Assembly (NCBI RefSeq): GCF_022846615.1
Contig: NZ_AP025637.1
Coordinates: forward strand, 3,373,001-3,437,000
From: Roseomonas fluvialis
Lineage (GTDB): Bacteria > Pseudomonadota > Alphaproteobacteria > Acetobacterales > Acetobacteraceae
Length of the DNA stretch: 64,000 nt
Direction: 5' to 3'
Below are positions 8,777-16,463 of the stretch, in pieces; position 1 is the first letter of the stretch, and each line of letters opens with the position of its first letter. The notes under the pieces are model-generated. The model was not told the DNA's origin. It saw nothing but the letters and a program-made list of their open reading frames with translations, and did not search any database. The position numbers were made by a program, and so were the translations under genes.

Positions 8777-10009
8777 ATGACCCTGCCCTCCGCCGCCAGA
8801 CGCGCCGCCCTGCCGGCCGGGCTGCTGATCGCCTGCGCGGTCATGGGTGCGATGCTGGCCATGGGGCTGAGGCAATCCTTCGGCCTGTTCCTCGCGCCGA
8901 TGACGCAGGCGCATGCCTGGACGGCCTCGGGGTTCGCGTTCGCCATCGCGCTGCAGGTGCTGCTGAACGGCGTGAGCCAGCCGATCACCGGGCAATTGGC
9001 CGACCGCTTCGGCGGACGCAACGTCATCATCGGGGGCGCGCTGCTCTATGCCGCCGGCATCCTGGGCATGGCGTTTTCAACCGGCCTCCCCCTGTTCACG
9101 TTCTTCGCCGGCGTGGTGATGGGGATCGCGGTCTCGGCGGCGGGCATGCCGACCATCATCGCCAGCATGACGCGCATGCTGCCGGAGACTATGCGCGGGC
9201 GCGCCGTGGGGCTGGGGACGGCGGGTTCGTCGGCTGGCCAGTTCCTGGTGGTGCCGCTCGCGGGGCTCGGGATCTCGGGCTTCGGCTGGCAATGGGCGCT
9301 GATCGCTATGGCGGTGGCCGCGCTGCTGATGATCCCGCTGGCGCTGCCGCTGTCGGACAAGCCGGCGCCGGTGGCCGCCAATGCGCCGGCAGCGGATACC
9401 GAGACGGCCGGGGCGGCCCTGAAGCGCGCGCTCGGCGACCGGTCCTTCTGGTGCCTGTTCTTCGGCTTCTTCGTCTGCGGCCTGCATGTCTCGTTCCTGA
9501 CCGTGCACCTGCCGGGCTTCGTGCATTCCTGCGGGCTGCCGCTGTATGTCGGCGCCGGGGCCATCTCGTTGATCGGGTTGTTCAACATCGGCGGGTCGCT
9601 GCTGTCGGGCGAACTGACGCAGCGGTGGAAGCGGCGCGAATTGCTGGTGTGCATCTATGCCGGGCGCGCCGTGGTGATGACCGGCTTCCTGCTGGCCGAG
9701 AAGACCACCGTATCGGTCATGGTGTTCTCGGCGGTGATGGGCGTGCTGTGGCTGTCCACCGTGCCGCCCACCGTGGCGCTGTGCGCGCGCAACTGGGGCA
9801 CGCGCTGGCTCGCGACCATCTTCGGGCTGGTGTTCCTCGGCCACCAGATCGGCGGCTTCACCGGCGCCTTCCTGGGCGGCGTGGTGTTCGACCGTACCGG
9901 CAGCTACGACCTGATGTGGGTGCTGGGCATCCTGGCCGCGGTCTTCGCCGCGCTGATCCACATGCCGGTGCGCGACGACCCTCCGCGCGCGGTGCCTGCG
10001 CCCGCGTGA
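8777..10009 (+). CDS. MFS transporter
   Basis: 410 residues, the usual 12-helix major facilitator length. The first loop carries the conserved GQLADRFGGRNV (MFS signature G-x-L-a-D-r-x-G-x-r), and about twelve hydrophobic segments can be traced, with a central cytoplasmic loop at about residues 190-215. It resembles the monocarboxylate/oxalate-formate antiporter-like branch, but the cargo cannot be read from the sequence. The ATG at 8777 is chosen because it begins immediately before the first helix; the frame is open upstream to 8702. The gene is divergent from the tRNA-His gene. Confidence 0.88.
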   Translation: MTLPSAARRAALPAGLLIACAVMGAMLAMGLRQSFGLFLAPMTQAHAWTASGFAFAIALQVLLNGVSQPITGQLADRFGGRNVIIGGALLYAAGILGMAFSTGLPLFTFFAGVVMGIAVSAAGMPTIIASMTRMLPETMRGRAVGLGTAGSSAGQFLVVPLAGLGISGFGWQWALIAMAVAALLMIPLALPLSDKPAPVAANAPAADTETAGAALKRALGDRSFWCLFFGFFVCGLHVSFLTVHLPGFVHSCGLPLYVGAGAISLIGLFNIGGSLLSGELTQRWKRRELLVCIYAGRAVVMTGFLLAEKTTVSVMVFSAVMGVLWLSTVPPTVALCARNWGTRWLATIFGLVFLGHQIGGFTGAFLGGVVFDRTGSYDLMWVLGILAAVFAALIHMPVRDDPPRAVPAPA

Positions 10010-10214
10010 TCTGAATGCCGCACCGGCCCGCTCCTCCTCGCGGCCACCGACGTGACGAAGGCGCGCTCTTCGCGCGACGCGCGCATCCTTGGTGGGTGGC
10101 CGGGAAAGGGAAGCGGGCCGGTGCCGAACGCACAAGCGTGCCGGCCTGACGCCCGCTTGCCCCGGCGCCCCATGTGGGGCCATACCGGCCCCCCCGCGTT
10201 CCGGAGGCCGTCCC

Positions 10215-10670
10215 ATGAAGCGCCGTCTTGCCTGCAGCCTCATCCTCGCCACGCCGTTCCTGGCCGCGCCGGCCATCGCGCAGGGGCCGGTGGCGCCGCA
10301 TGAATGGCTATTCGGATCCTGGACGGGCGGGATGTTCCCCGCCGCGGACACCATCGGCCCTCGCTGCACCGCGCAGCCGACCGTGATCTTCACCCGCGAC
10401 GTGGTGCTGCGGTCCGGCCTGCTGGACCCCGCCTATCGGCAGCGCATCATCGAGACGGTGGTGACGCGCGCCGATGGCGCGACGTTCCGCTTCTCCCCGG
10501 TGGTGCCGCCCGGCGCGAGTGCCGCGCGCCTGCCGCCCGACATCGCCTTCGGCTGCCCCGCCGGACCCGATGTGCTGGAGGTGCGCCGCATCGGCCCCGA
10601 CGAGATCGTCTTCCCCGATTGCCGCGACATGCCTTCCCCGCTGCGCCGATGCGGCAGCCCGGAGCGATGA
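10215..10670 (+). CDS. small secreted protein of unknown function
   Basis: 151 residues. It begins with a typical Sec signal peptide (KRRLACSLILATPFLAAPAIAQ, likely cleavage after AIAQ near residue 22). The mature part has two or three cysteines, tryptophans near the start (HEWLFGSWTGG) and a CRDMPSPLRRCG end that could form a disulfide. No family is recognised beyond resemblance to small periplasmic proteins with a W-x-G-x-W beginning. The stop TGA overlaps the ATG of the following racemase-family gene (ATGA), so the two are translationally coupled. The 205 bp upstream contain no other gene that can be supported. Confidence 0.65.
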   Translation: MKRRLACSLILATPFLAAPAIAQGPVAPHEWLFGSWTGGMFPAADTIGPRCTAQPTVIFTRDVVLRSGLLDPAYRQRIIETVVTRADGATFRFSPVVPPGASAARLPPDIAFGCPAGPDVLEVRRIGPDEIVFPDCRDMPSPLRRCGSPER

Positions 10671-11317
10671 GCGCGGCACACCCCAGGCGCATCGCGCTGA
10701 TCCACGCGCTGCGCCATTCGCCACCGCCGATCGAGGCCGCCTTCGCGCGGCTGTGGCCCGGCCAGGTGCTGATGAACCTGATGGATGACAGCCTGTCCGC
10801 CGACCTGGCGCGGGACGGTTCGCTCACGCCGCGCATGACCGAACGCTTCCTGACGCTGGCGCGCTATGCCGCGGGCACCGGGGCGGATGCCATCCTGTTC
10901 ACCTGTTCGGCATTCGGTCCCTGCATCGAGGCCTGCGCGGCCGACCTCGCGCCCATGCCCGTGCTGAAGCCGAACGAGGCGATGATCGAGGAAGCCATCA
11001 CCAAGGGGACGCGCATCGGACTGCTGGTGACCTTCCCGGGCACCATCCCGTCCATGATCCCGGAATTCCCTGCCGGAATCACGGTCGTGCCGAAGGTGGC
11101 CGAGGGCGGGCTGGCCGCACTCGATGCCGGGGACCTGGTCACGCATGACCGCCTGGCCGAGGAAGCCGCGCGGGCGCTCGCGGATTGCGATGCCATCGCG
11201 CTCGGCCAGTTCTCGCTGGCGCGGGCGAAGCAGCATGTGGAACGCGCGACCGGAAAGCCGGTGCTGACCACGCCGGACAGCGCGGTGCTGAAGCTCAAGC
11301 GCCTGCTGGGGGGCTGA
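10667..11317 (+). CDS. Asp/Glu/hydantoin racemase-family protein
   Basis: 216 residues, aspartate/glutamate racemase superfamily. The N-terminus (RIALIHALRHSPPPIEAAF) is followed by a cysteine-containing ILFTCSAFG segment, which corresponds to the first catalytic cysteine of the family. The second catalytic position, usually a cysteine in the C-terminal half, reads AIALGQFSLA, where no cysteine is present. Racemization by a two-cysteine mechanism is thus doubtful; relatives of this type include maleate isomerase-like or arylmalonate decarboxylase-like enzymes that use one cysteine. Translation starts at the ATG overlapping the previous stop. Confidence 0.75.
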   Translation: MSAAHPRRIALIHALRHSPPPIEAAFARLWPGQVLMNLMDDSLSADLARDGSLTPRMTERFLTLARYAAGTGADAILFTCSAFGPCIEACAADLAPMPVLKPNEAMIEEAITKGTRIGLLVTFPGTIPSMIPEFPAGITVVPKVAEGGLAALDAGDLVTHDRLAEEAARALADCDAIALGQFSLARAKQHVERATGKPVLTTPDSAVLKLKRLLGG

Positions 11318-12517
11318 TCAGCCGCGCTTTCCCCACGGGGATGCGGCCGGGGGCGCGGGCTGGCCGGGCGGCGCGCCGCCCTGCGCCGGGCCTTGCCACC
11401 ACGGCGCAGGGACCGGCAGAGGTACGCCGGGAAGCGCGCCCGCAGCCGCGCCCGGCGGAATCTGCACAGTCGCGTCCTCCGCTGCCGCCTGCTGCGCCCA
11501 GGCCGGCGTTTCCTCGATCGCCGGGCGTTCGATGCGACCGGGGTCCCGCCCGCCGGCGAATTTCACCAGCGCCTCGACCCGCGAGCCGATCGGCGGATGC
11601 GTCGCCATCAGCGACGACAGCGCGCTGTCGGACGCATCCTCGAGGAACAGCGCGCGCACCTGGGGCGAGACCTCCGGCATGTCGGCATTGCCCTCGACCT
11701 TGCGCAGCGCCGAGATCATCGCGTCGGGGTCCGATGTCAGTTCGACGGCGCCGGCATCGGCGAGGAATTCCCGGTTGCGCGACAGCGCCATGCGCAGCGC
11801 GGTGGCCAGCAGCCAGGCCAGGCTGATCATCAGCACGCCGATCAGCGCGACCCAGCCGCCGTTGCGGGAATTGGTGTTGACCCGCCAGCCGCCGCTGTCC
11901 TCCTGCGTGGCGCGCCCCGCGCGCGCGATGCGCCGCCCACGCGTCATGGAATCGAAGCCGAGCGAGATCACGCCCACGAAGACCGCAGCGATCAGCCCGA
12001 GCCGCGCATCGCCGTTGCGGATATGCGCGAGTTCGTGTGCCAGCACCGCGGCGAGTTCGCGGTCATCGAGCGCATCAACGAGGCCGCGCGTGACAGTGAC
12101 GGCGCCCTTGTCGCGCGTGAGGCCGGCGGCATAGGCGTTCATCGCCGGTGTCTCGATGACCGCAAGCCGCGGCATGCGCATGCCGCGCGAGATGCACAAA
12201 TTCTCGAGCAGGTTCCACAGCCGAGGTTCCTCGGCGCGGGTGACCGGGTGCGCGCCGGTCGCCCAGTCCAGGATCCTGTTGTGCGCGACCCAGGCGATGG
12301 CGAACCAGATGATCGCCACGCCCCAGGCCACGACATACAGCCAGGGCAGGTTGCGCAGGGTGTCGCGGAAGGCGCGGTCGATGTTCTGCTGGTCGGCGGC
12401 GAAGACCAGGCCGACACCGAAGGCCATCAGCGCCAGCAGCAGCGGAAAGCCGGCCAGCAGCAGCATCGACCGCCAGGCGGTGTTCCACGCATGGGTACGC
12501 AGGCCGAATGCCTGCAT
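11318..12517 (-). CDS. M48-family membrane zinc metallopeptidase (HtpX-like)
   Basis: 399 residues. Two N-terminal membrane helices (about residues 18-40 and 57-78) precede the zinc site HELAH (161-165) in VLAHELAHIRNGD; the third ligand is probably the glutamate of NREFLADAGAVELT. Further helices flank the site near residues 174-190 and 218-236. HtpX-like peptidases act in inner-membrane protein quality control. The C-terminal 60 residues are proline/glycine/alanine-rich and low in complexity. It follows LemA on the same strand, a pairing common in bacteria, but here a large palindromic element separates the two genes. The stop abuts the convergent racemase-family stop (11317/11318). Confidence 0.9.
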   Translation of the reverse strand: MQAFGLRTHAWNTAWRSMLLLAGFPLLLALMAFGVGLVFAADQQNIDRAFRDTLRNLPWLYVVAWGVAIIWFAIAWVAHNRILDWATGAHPVTRAEEPRLWNLLENLCISRGMRMPRLAVIETPAMNAYAAGLTRDKGAVTVTRGLVDALDDRELAAVLAHELAHIRNGDARLGLIAAVFVGVISLGFDSMTRGRRIARAGRATQEDSGGWRVNTNSRNGGWVALIGVLMISLAWLLATALRMALSRNREFLADAGAVELTSDPDAMISALRKVEGNADMPEVSPQVRALFLEDASDSALSSLMATHPPIGSRVEALVKFAGGRDPGRIERPAIEETPAWAQQAAAEDATVQIPPGAAAGALPGVPLPVPAPWWQGPAQGGAPPGQPAPPAASPWGKRG

Positions 12518-12529
12518 GGCGGCGGCCTA

Positions 12530-12634
12530 GAGCATCGCCCGCTCAAACGGAGCCGTTTGAGCGGGTAAAGATGCTCGCAAGATCGGAAGGCTAGAGAGCA
12601 TGACGTAAGCCCTTGCGCACGGACTGCGCTCTAG
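12530..12634. repeat. large nested palindromic element between lemA and the M48 gene
   Basis: A perfect 13-bp inverted repeat, CCCGCTCAAACGG / CCGTTTGAGCGGG with a 2-base centre, lies at 12538-12565. It is nested in a second perfect repeat GAGCATC (12530-12536) / GATGCTC (12570-12576). A further CTAGAG (12591-12596) / CTCTAG (12629-12634) pair extends to the lemA stop codon. The composition is less GC-rich than the genes around it. It could fold in the lemA-M48 transcript as a processing or attenuation hairpin, or be a dispersed intergenic repeat. There is no U-tract, so a simple intrinsic terminator is unlikely. Confidence 0.8.
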
Positions 12635-13194
12635 AACTTCACCTGGGGGCTGGCCTGCACCGCGGCGCGCTCGGCCTCGGGCAGTTCAAAGAAGCCGCGC
12701 TGCTGGAAGCCCATCGACTTCGCAAAGAACACGGCCGGCACGCTTTCCGTCATCGCGTTGTATTCGGCCACGGACGAATTGTAGAAGCGCCGGGCGGCGG
12801 CGATCTTGTTCTCGATATCCGACAATTCGCCCTGCAGCGACAGGAAGTTCTGGTTGGCCTTGAGGTCGGGATAGGCCTCGCTCAAGGCGAAAAGCCGACC
12901 GAGCGCGGCGCCGAGCTGGCCTTCCGCCGGCCCTGCCGCGGCCGGGCCCTGGGCCTGCGCGCTGACCGCATTGTTGCGCGCCTGGATCACGGCATCGAGC
13001 GTGGTCTTCTCGTGCGCGGCATAGCCCTTCACGGTCTCGACCAGGTTGGGGATGAGATCGTGGCGCTGCTTCAGCTGCACATCCACGTCAGACCAGGACT
13101 GGCCGGTGACCTGCCGGAGCGTGACGAGGCGGTTGTAGATGACCACCAGCCAGCCGACCAACACGACGACGATGCCGAGGAGGACCCATTCCAT
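12631..13194 (-). CDS. LemA-family membrane protein
   Basis: 187 residues, normal LemA length. One N-terminal transmembrane helix (about residues 2-20) is followed by the family block NRLVTLRQVTGQSWSDVDVQLKQR split over residues 21-45, DLIPNLVETVKGYAAHE, and the late ARRFYNSSVAEYN motif. LemA proteins are predicted to have a periplasmic helical bundle; their molecular role is unsettled, but they commonly sit next to M48 or TPM-domain genes, as here. The start is the ATG at 13194 with AAGGA upstream. It is divergent from the Tad-type genes. Confidence 0.92.
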   Translation of the reverse strand: MEWVLLGIVVVLVGWLVVIYNRLVTLRQVTGQSWSDVDVQLKQRHDLIPNLVETVKGYAAHEKTTLDAVIQARNNAVSAQAQGPAAAGPAEGQLGAALGRLFALSEAYPDLKANQNFLSLQGELSDIENKIAAARRFYNSSVAEYNAMTESVPAVFFAKSMGFQQRGFFELPEAERAAVQASPQVKF

Positions 13195-13283
13195 GCCGCG
13201 CGATCCTTGTCTTCCGGGGGGGCGAGCCAAGACTGTAACGGCGCCGCAGGATCGCGCCAGCCACCCTGATCACACCACCGTGC

Positions 13284-13313
13284 TTGCGGTGCCGTCACGC
13301 GTTTGTGTATAGT
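13284..13313 (+). promoter_or_regulatory. candidate sigma-70-type promoter for the Tad-like genes
   Basis: TTGCGG (13284-13289) and TATAGT (13308-13313) are separated by 18 bp, close to the TTGACA/TATAAT consensus, in the divergent gap between lemA and the first TadE-like gene. The following 80 bp to the start codon are unusually AT-rich for this genome and form a leader. Inferred from sequence pattern only. Confidence 0.4.
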
Positions 13314-13402
13314 CCTGACGGCTCAATTGTTGGACTTTCACGGTCCGTTAACTCTAGTTTCTTGGTCAACATCCACTTTTTTGGACAAGGCGCTCCCTGG
13401 TC

Positions 13403-13987
13403 ATGCGGCTCCCCCCCCCGCACCCGCCGCTTTCCGCAGCGCCGGCTGGTCGCATCGGCCCGCTGGCGCTGGTCCGGCGCACCTTCCTGCAGCGGCGCGG
13501 CGCGTCGGCGTCGGAGTTCGCCATCATCGCCGGGCCGTTCTTCATCATGATCCTGGCGATATGCGAAGCCGCCTGGCAGCTCGCTACCGGTGCCGCGCTC
13601 GACCATGCCGCGCTGAAGGCGAGCCGCTTCGGCGGCACGGGGGCGAATTCCATCCCGGCCTGGCAGCGCGGCAGCACGCCGGTCGAAAACATGCCGACCT
13701 GCCGCAGCGCGGGCATCGGCTGGATGGTTTCGCAGTCGACGGGAAGTCTGATCAAGCAGGGCGCCAACCTGACAGTGACGACCAATGCGTGGAGTAACCT
13801 TGGCGGACTGGCCAGCGCCGGCACCCCCAGCGCCGGCACGGGCAGCCAGATCACCTCCTACACCATCCGCTACCGCCAGCCCTTCATCACTGGCGGCATC
13901 GCCGGCCTGATCTGGGGCGGCGATTCCTTCACCCACCAGACCACGATCGTGATCAAGAATGAGCCATTCGAAAACGCGTCGTGCTGA
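13403..13987 (+). CDS. TadE-like pilus assembly protein
   Basis: 194 residues. A short basic cytoplasmic segment with RRGASASEFAIIAGPFF is followed by one hydrophobic helix (about residues 40-62), the defining TadE/TadG layout in which R-R-G-x-x-A-x-E-F-A leads into a pseudopilin-like helix. The periplasmic remainder is unspecific and contains two cysteines, including the last residue. Family members are minor pseudopilins of Flp/Tad pili. It overlaps the next gene by 29 bp. The ATG at 13403 begins a proline-rich leader; a shorter start cannot be excluded. Confidence 0.8.
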   Translation: MRLPPPHPPLSAAPAGRIGPLALVRRTFLQRRGASASEFAIIAGPFFIMILAICEAAWQLATGAALDHAALKASRFGGTGANSIPAWQRGSTPVENMPTCRSAGIGWMVSQSTGSLIKQGANLTVTTNAWSNLGGLASAGTPSAGTGSQITSYTIRYRQPFITGGIAGLIWGGDSFTHQTTIVIKNEPFENASC

Positions 13988-14609
13988 GCACGGCCTGTTT
14001 CGGCGCGGGCGCCGAGGCGTTGCCGCCTCGGAATTCGCGCTGATGGTGCCGATCTTCTTCATCATCGTGCTTTGCACGGCCGACGTCATGCGCCTGTTCC
14101 GTGCACAGCTCCGCATGGAAATGATCGCGGTGCAGGTCGGCCAGGTGGTGTCGCAGTGCAACCCCATCACCGATCCCGGCGACATCGACGCATTCTGGGC
14201 TCTCGCTGCGCGGATCGGCGGTGGATTGGTGGACGTGAATTCCGCCACCGGCGGGGCGATGATCATCTCGGCGGTCAGCCTCAACACCGCAACCAACCGG
14301 AATCGAATCAACTGGCGGCGCCGCACCGGCAACGCGGACATCGGCAGCGTGCTCGGCCCTGCCGCGGAGGGCGGGGAGCCGATCCTGCGGGGGACCAACG
14401 ACGCGGCCTTCCTGCTCCCTGCGGGCCAGACGCTGATTGTCTTCGAGGCCAACGCGGTGGTGATACCCTGGGTGCTCAGCGCCGGGCTGATCGGTACCGC
14501 TCTCGACCGGCGGATCAGGGGCGTCACCATGTTCCTCACCCGCATCGCCGATCCGGCGCGGGCTCAGACGCCGCCCGTCAACTCCAACGCCACGGACTGC
14601 ACCGCATGA
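13959..14609 (+). CDS. TadE-like pilus assembly protein
   Basis: 216 residues. The N-terminus shows the RRGVAASEFALMVPIFFII motif with a single helix at about residues 22-42, as in TadE/TadF minor pseudopilins. The periplasmic part holds two cysteines and no recognised enzymatic motif. The gene overlaps both neighbours (29 bp with the first TadE-like gene, and an ATGA overlap with the TadG-like gene), so the three form one translational unit. Confidence 0.82.
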   Translation: MSHSKTRRAEHGLFRRGRRGVAASEFALMVPIFFIIVLCTADVMRLFRAQLRMEMIAVQVGQVVSQCNPITDPGDIDAFWALAARIGGGLVDVNSATGGAMIISAVSLNTATNRNRINWRRRTGNADIGSVLGPAAEGGEPILRGTNDAAFLLPAGQTLIVFEANAVVIPWVLSAGLIGTALDRRIRGVTMFLTRIADPARAQTPPVNSNATDCTA

Positions 14610-16450
14610 AGGCCATCCGGAACCGCCGCGGTGCCGTCGCGGCCATGAGCGCGATCGTAATGATCGGAGTCATCGGGTTCGCCGGCCTTGCCATCGACCT
14701 CACGCGCATCTGGCTGGCCAATGCGCGACTCAAGACCGCGATCGACGCGGCATCCCTGGTCGCGGCGCGGCGCATCGCCGAACCCGAGGCGCAGCGCAAT
14801 GCGCTGGTCGAGAACATCTACTGGGCGAACTACCGCCAGAACGGCACCAGCGCGAACTACCTGCTGGCCACCGCGACCCAGCCGGTCATCACGCAACTCG
14901 ACAACAACCGAATCCAGGTGAGCGGCACCACGGTGGTGCCGACAACGCTGTTCAGCATCATCGAACGGCGCAACACGACGGTGAGCGACAGCGCGGTGGC
15001 GCGCCGCCAGGTGACAGGGCTGGAACTGGCGCTGGTCCTCGACGTCACGGGATCGATGGCGAGCAACAACAACATCGTGGCGCTGCGCGATGCGGCGACC
15101 AACCTGGTGAACCGCGTGTTCGACACGCAGAACGCGGCCGAGCCCAACGTGTTCGTCTCGGTGGTGCCCTACACCGCGATGGTGAACATCGGCAGCCAGC
15201 GCACGAACTGGCTGCAGCCGGGCAGCCTGAACCCGAATGATTTCCTGCCGACCGTCTGGCGCGGCTGCGTCGAGGCGCGCACCGGCGGCACACTCACCCC
15301 GAACAACTACCCGGTCAGCGCAGACCAGGACGACACGCCGCCCAGCGTCGTCGGCTTCCGGCCGTTCTTCTGGCCGTCGAACCGCTACCCGCTCAGCTAT
15401 GACCGCAATCTGCTGGGCCAGATCCAGTACGCGCCCAACGGCAACCCCTATGTCTGGGTCTATCGCGGCAACGGCAATCCGCCGCCGCGCTTGCGCGTCT
15501 ATGCCGGCGGCACGTCGCCTGAGGACCTGCGGGCCACCGACATTCCGGTGATCCGCGGGGACAATGCCTGGATTCCCGGCGCGGGCGGCACCGTGGTGTC
15601 GAACTGGAACCCGACACCCGCCTGGAGCACGGCGGTCTGGGAACACAATCCGGAAGCGCCGGACGCCGACCAGCCGGCCGGCGGCGCGGACAATGAGCGC
15701 CGCGGCCCCAATGTCGGCTGTGGTCGGGCGGTGCTGCCGCTCACGAGCAACCGACAGGCCGTGCTCGACCAGATTGCCGCGCTGCGCGCCGTCCGCCGCG
15801 GCGGCACCATGGCGAACCTGGGACTGCAGCTCGGCTGGGGCACCATCTCGCCGCGCTGGCGCGCCGACTGGAATCTCGCCGAGACCTGGGAAACCCGGCA
15901 GCTGCCGCTCGACTACAACACACGAGCCATGGACAAGAGCATCGTGCTCATGACTGATGGTGAGAACCAGTGGTTCGACTGGGGGGGTGGCGCGCCGGGC
16001 GCGTGCGGCACGGGTGTGCAAGGCTGCGCGACCCTGACAAACCCGGCCCCGCCGCCCGTCGTCCCTGTCTACACCGCCGGCACCGATGCCGACCAGAACG
16101 CCTATGGGCGCCTCGCGAGCGGTGGGGCGACCGGCAACCGCATCGGCATCGCGAACCCGACCGCCGGCCCGGGCGGCACCGCCGTGACCGATCCAACCAA
16201 CGGCATCAATGCCCGCATGACGCGCCTGTGCCAGGCCGTGCGCGCCGACGACCCGGCGACAGGCCGCCCGCGGAACATCAACGTCTACACCATCCTGTTC
16301 GTGAACAACCCCTCGGCAACGGTCGTCAACCTCTACCGCAACTGCGCCAGCCGGCCGGAGAACTACTTCCTGGCGGAAAACCAGGCGCAGCTTGCCGCGG
16401 CCTTCGCCACCATCGCCGGCCAGCTCGCCAACCTCCGCCTGCTGGAATAG
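14606..16450 (+). CDS. TadG-like pilus assembly protein with von Willebrand A domain
   Basis: 614 residues. The N-terminal RRGAVAAMSAIVMIGVIGFAG segment is the TadG/Flp-type prepilin-like helix, followed by DLTRIWLANARLKTAIDAASLVA, which is typical of TadG. A vWA domain begins at about residue 145 with the metal-site motif LDVTGSM (D-x-T-x-S), and a later conserved acidic IVLMTDGEN strand is near residue 450. The vWA domain carries a large insertion between these motifs. TadG proteins are envelope proteins needed for Tad pilus function; the vWA part probably binds a protein ligand. No tadA/B/C or flp gene lies nearby. Confidence 0.87.
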   Translation: MKAIRNRRGAVAAMSAIVMIGVIGFAGLAIDLTRIWLANARLKTAIDAASLVAARRIAEPEAQRNALVENIYWANYRQNGTSANYLLATATQPVITQLDNNRIQVSGTTVVPTTLFSIIERRNTTVSDSAVARRQVTGLELALVLDVTGSMASNNNIVALRDAATNLVNRVFDTQNAAEPNVFVSVVPYTAMVNIGSQRTNWLQPGSLNPNDFLPTVWRGCVEARTGGTLTPNNYPVSADQDDTPPSVVGFRPFFWPSNRYPLSYDRNLLGQIQYAPNGNPYVWVYRGNGNPPPRLRVYAGGTSPEDLRATDIPVIRGDNAWIPGAGGTVVSNWNPTPAWSTAVWEHNPEAPDADQPAGGADNERRGPNVGCGRAVLPLTSNRQAVLDQIAALRAVRRGGTMANLGLQLGWGTISPRWRADWNLAETWETRQLPLDYNTRAMDKSIVLMTDGENQWFDWGGGAPGACGTGVQGCATLTNPAPPPVVPVYTAGTDADQNAYGRLASGGATGNRIGIANPTAGPGGTAVTDPTNGINARMTRLCQAVRADDPATGRPRNINVYTILFVNNPSATVVNLYRNCASRPENYFLAENQAQLAAAFATIAGQLANLRLLE

Positions 16451-16463
16451 CAGGCGGAGAACA

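Noticed and set aside
10010-10214. Reading frame beginning at 10089 ahead of the secreted protein
   Set aside because: The signal peptide begins at the ATG at 10215, and the upstream part has no protein-like features.
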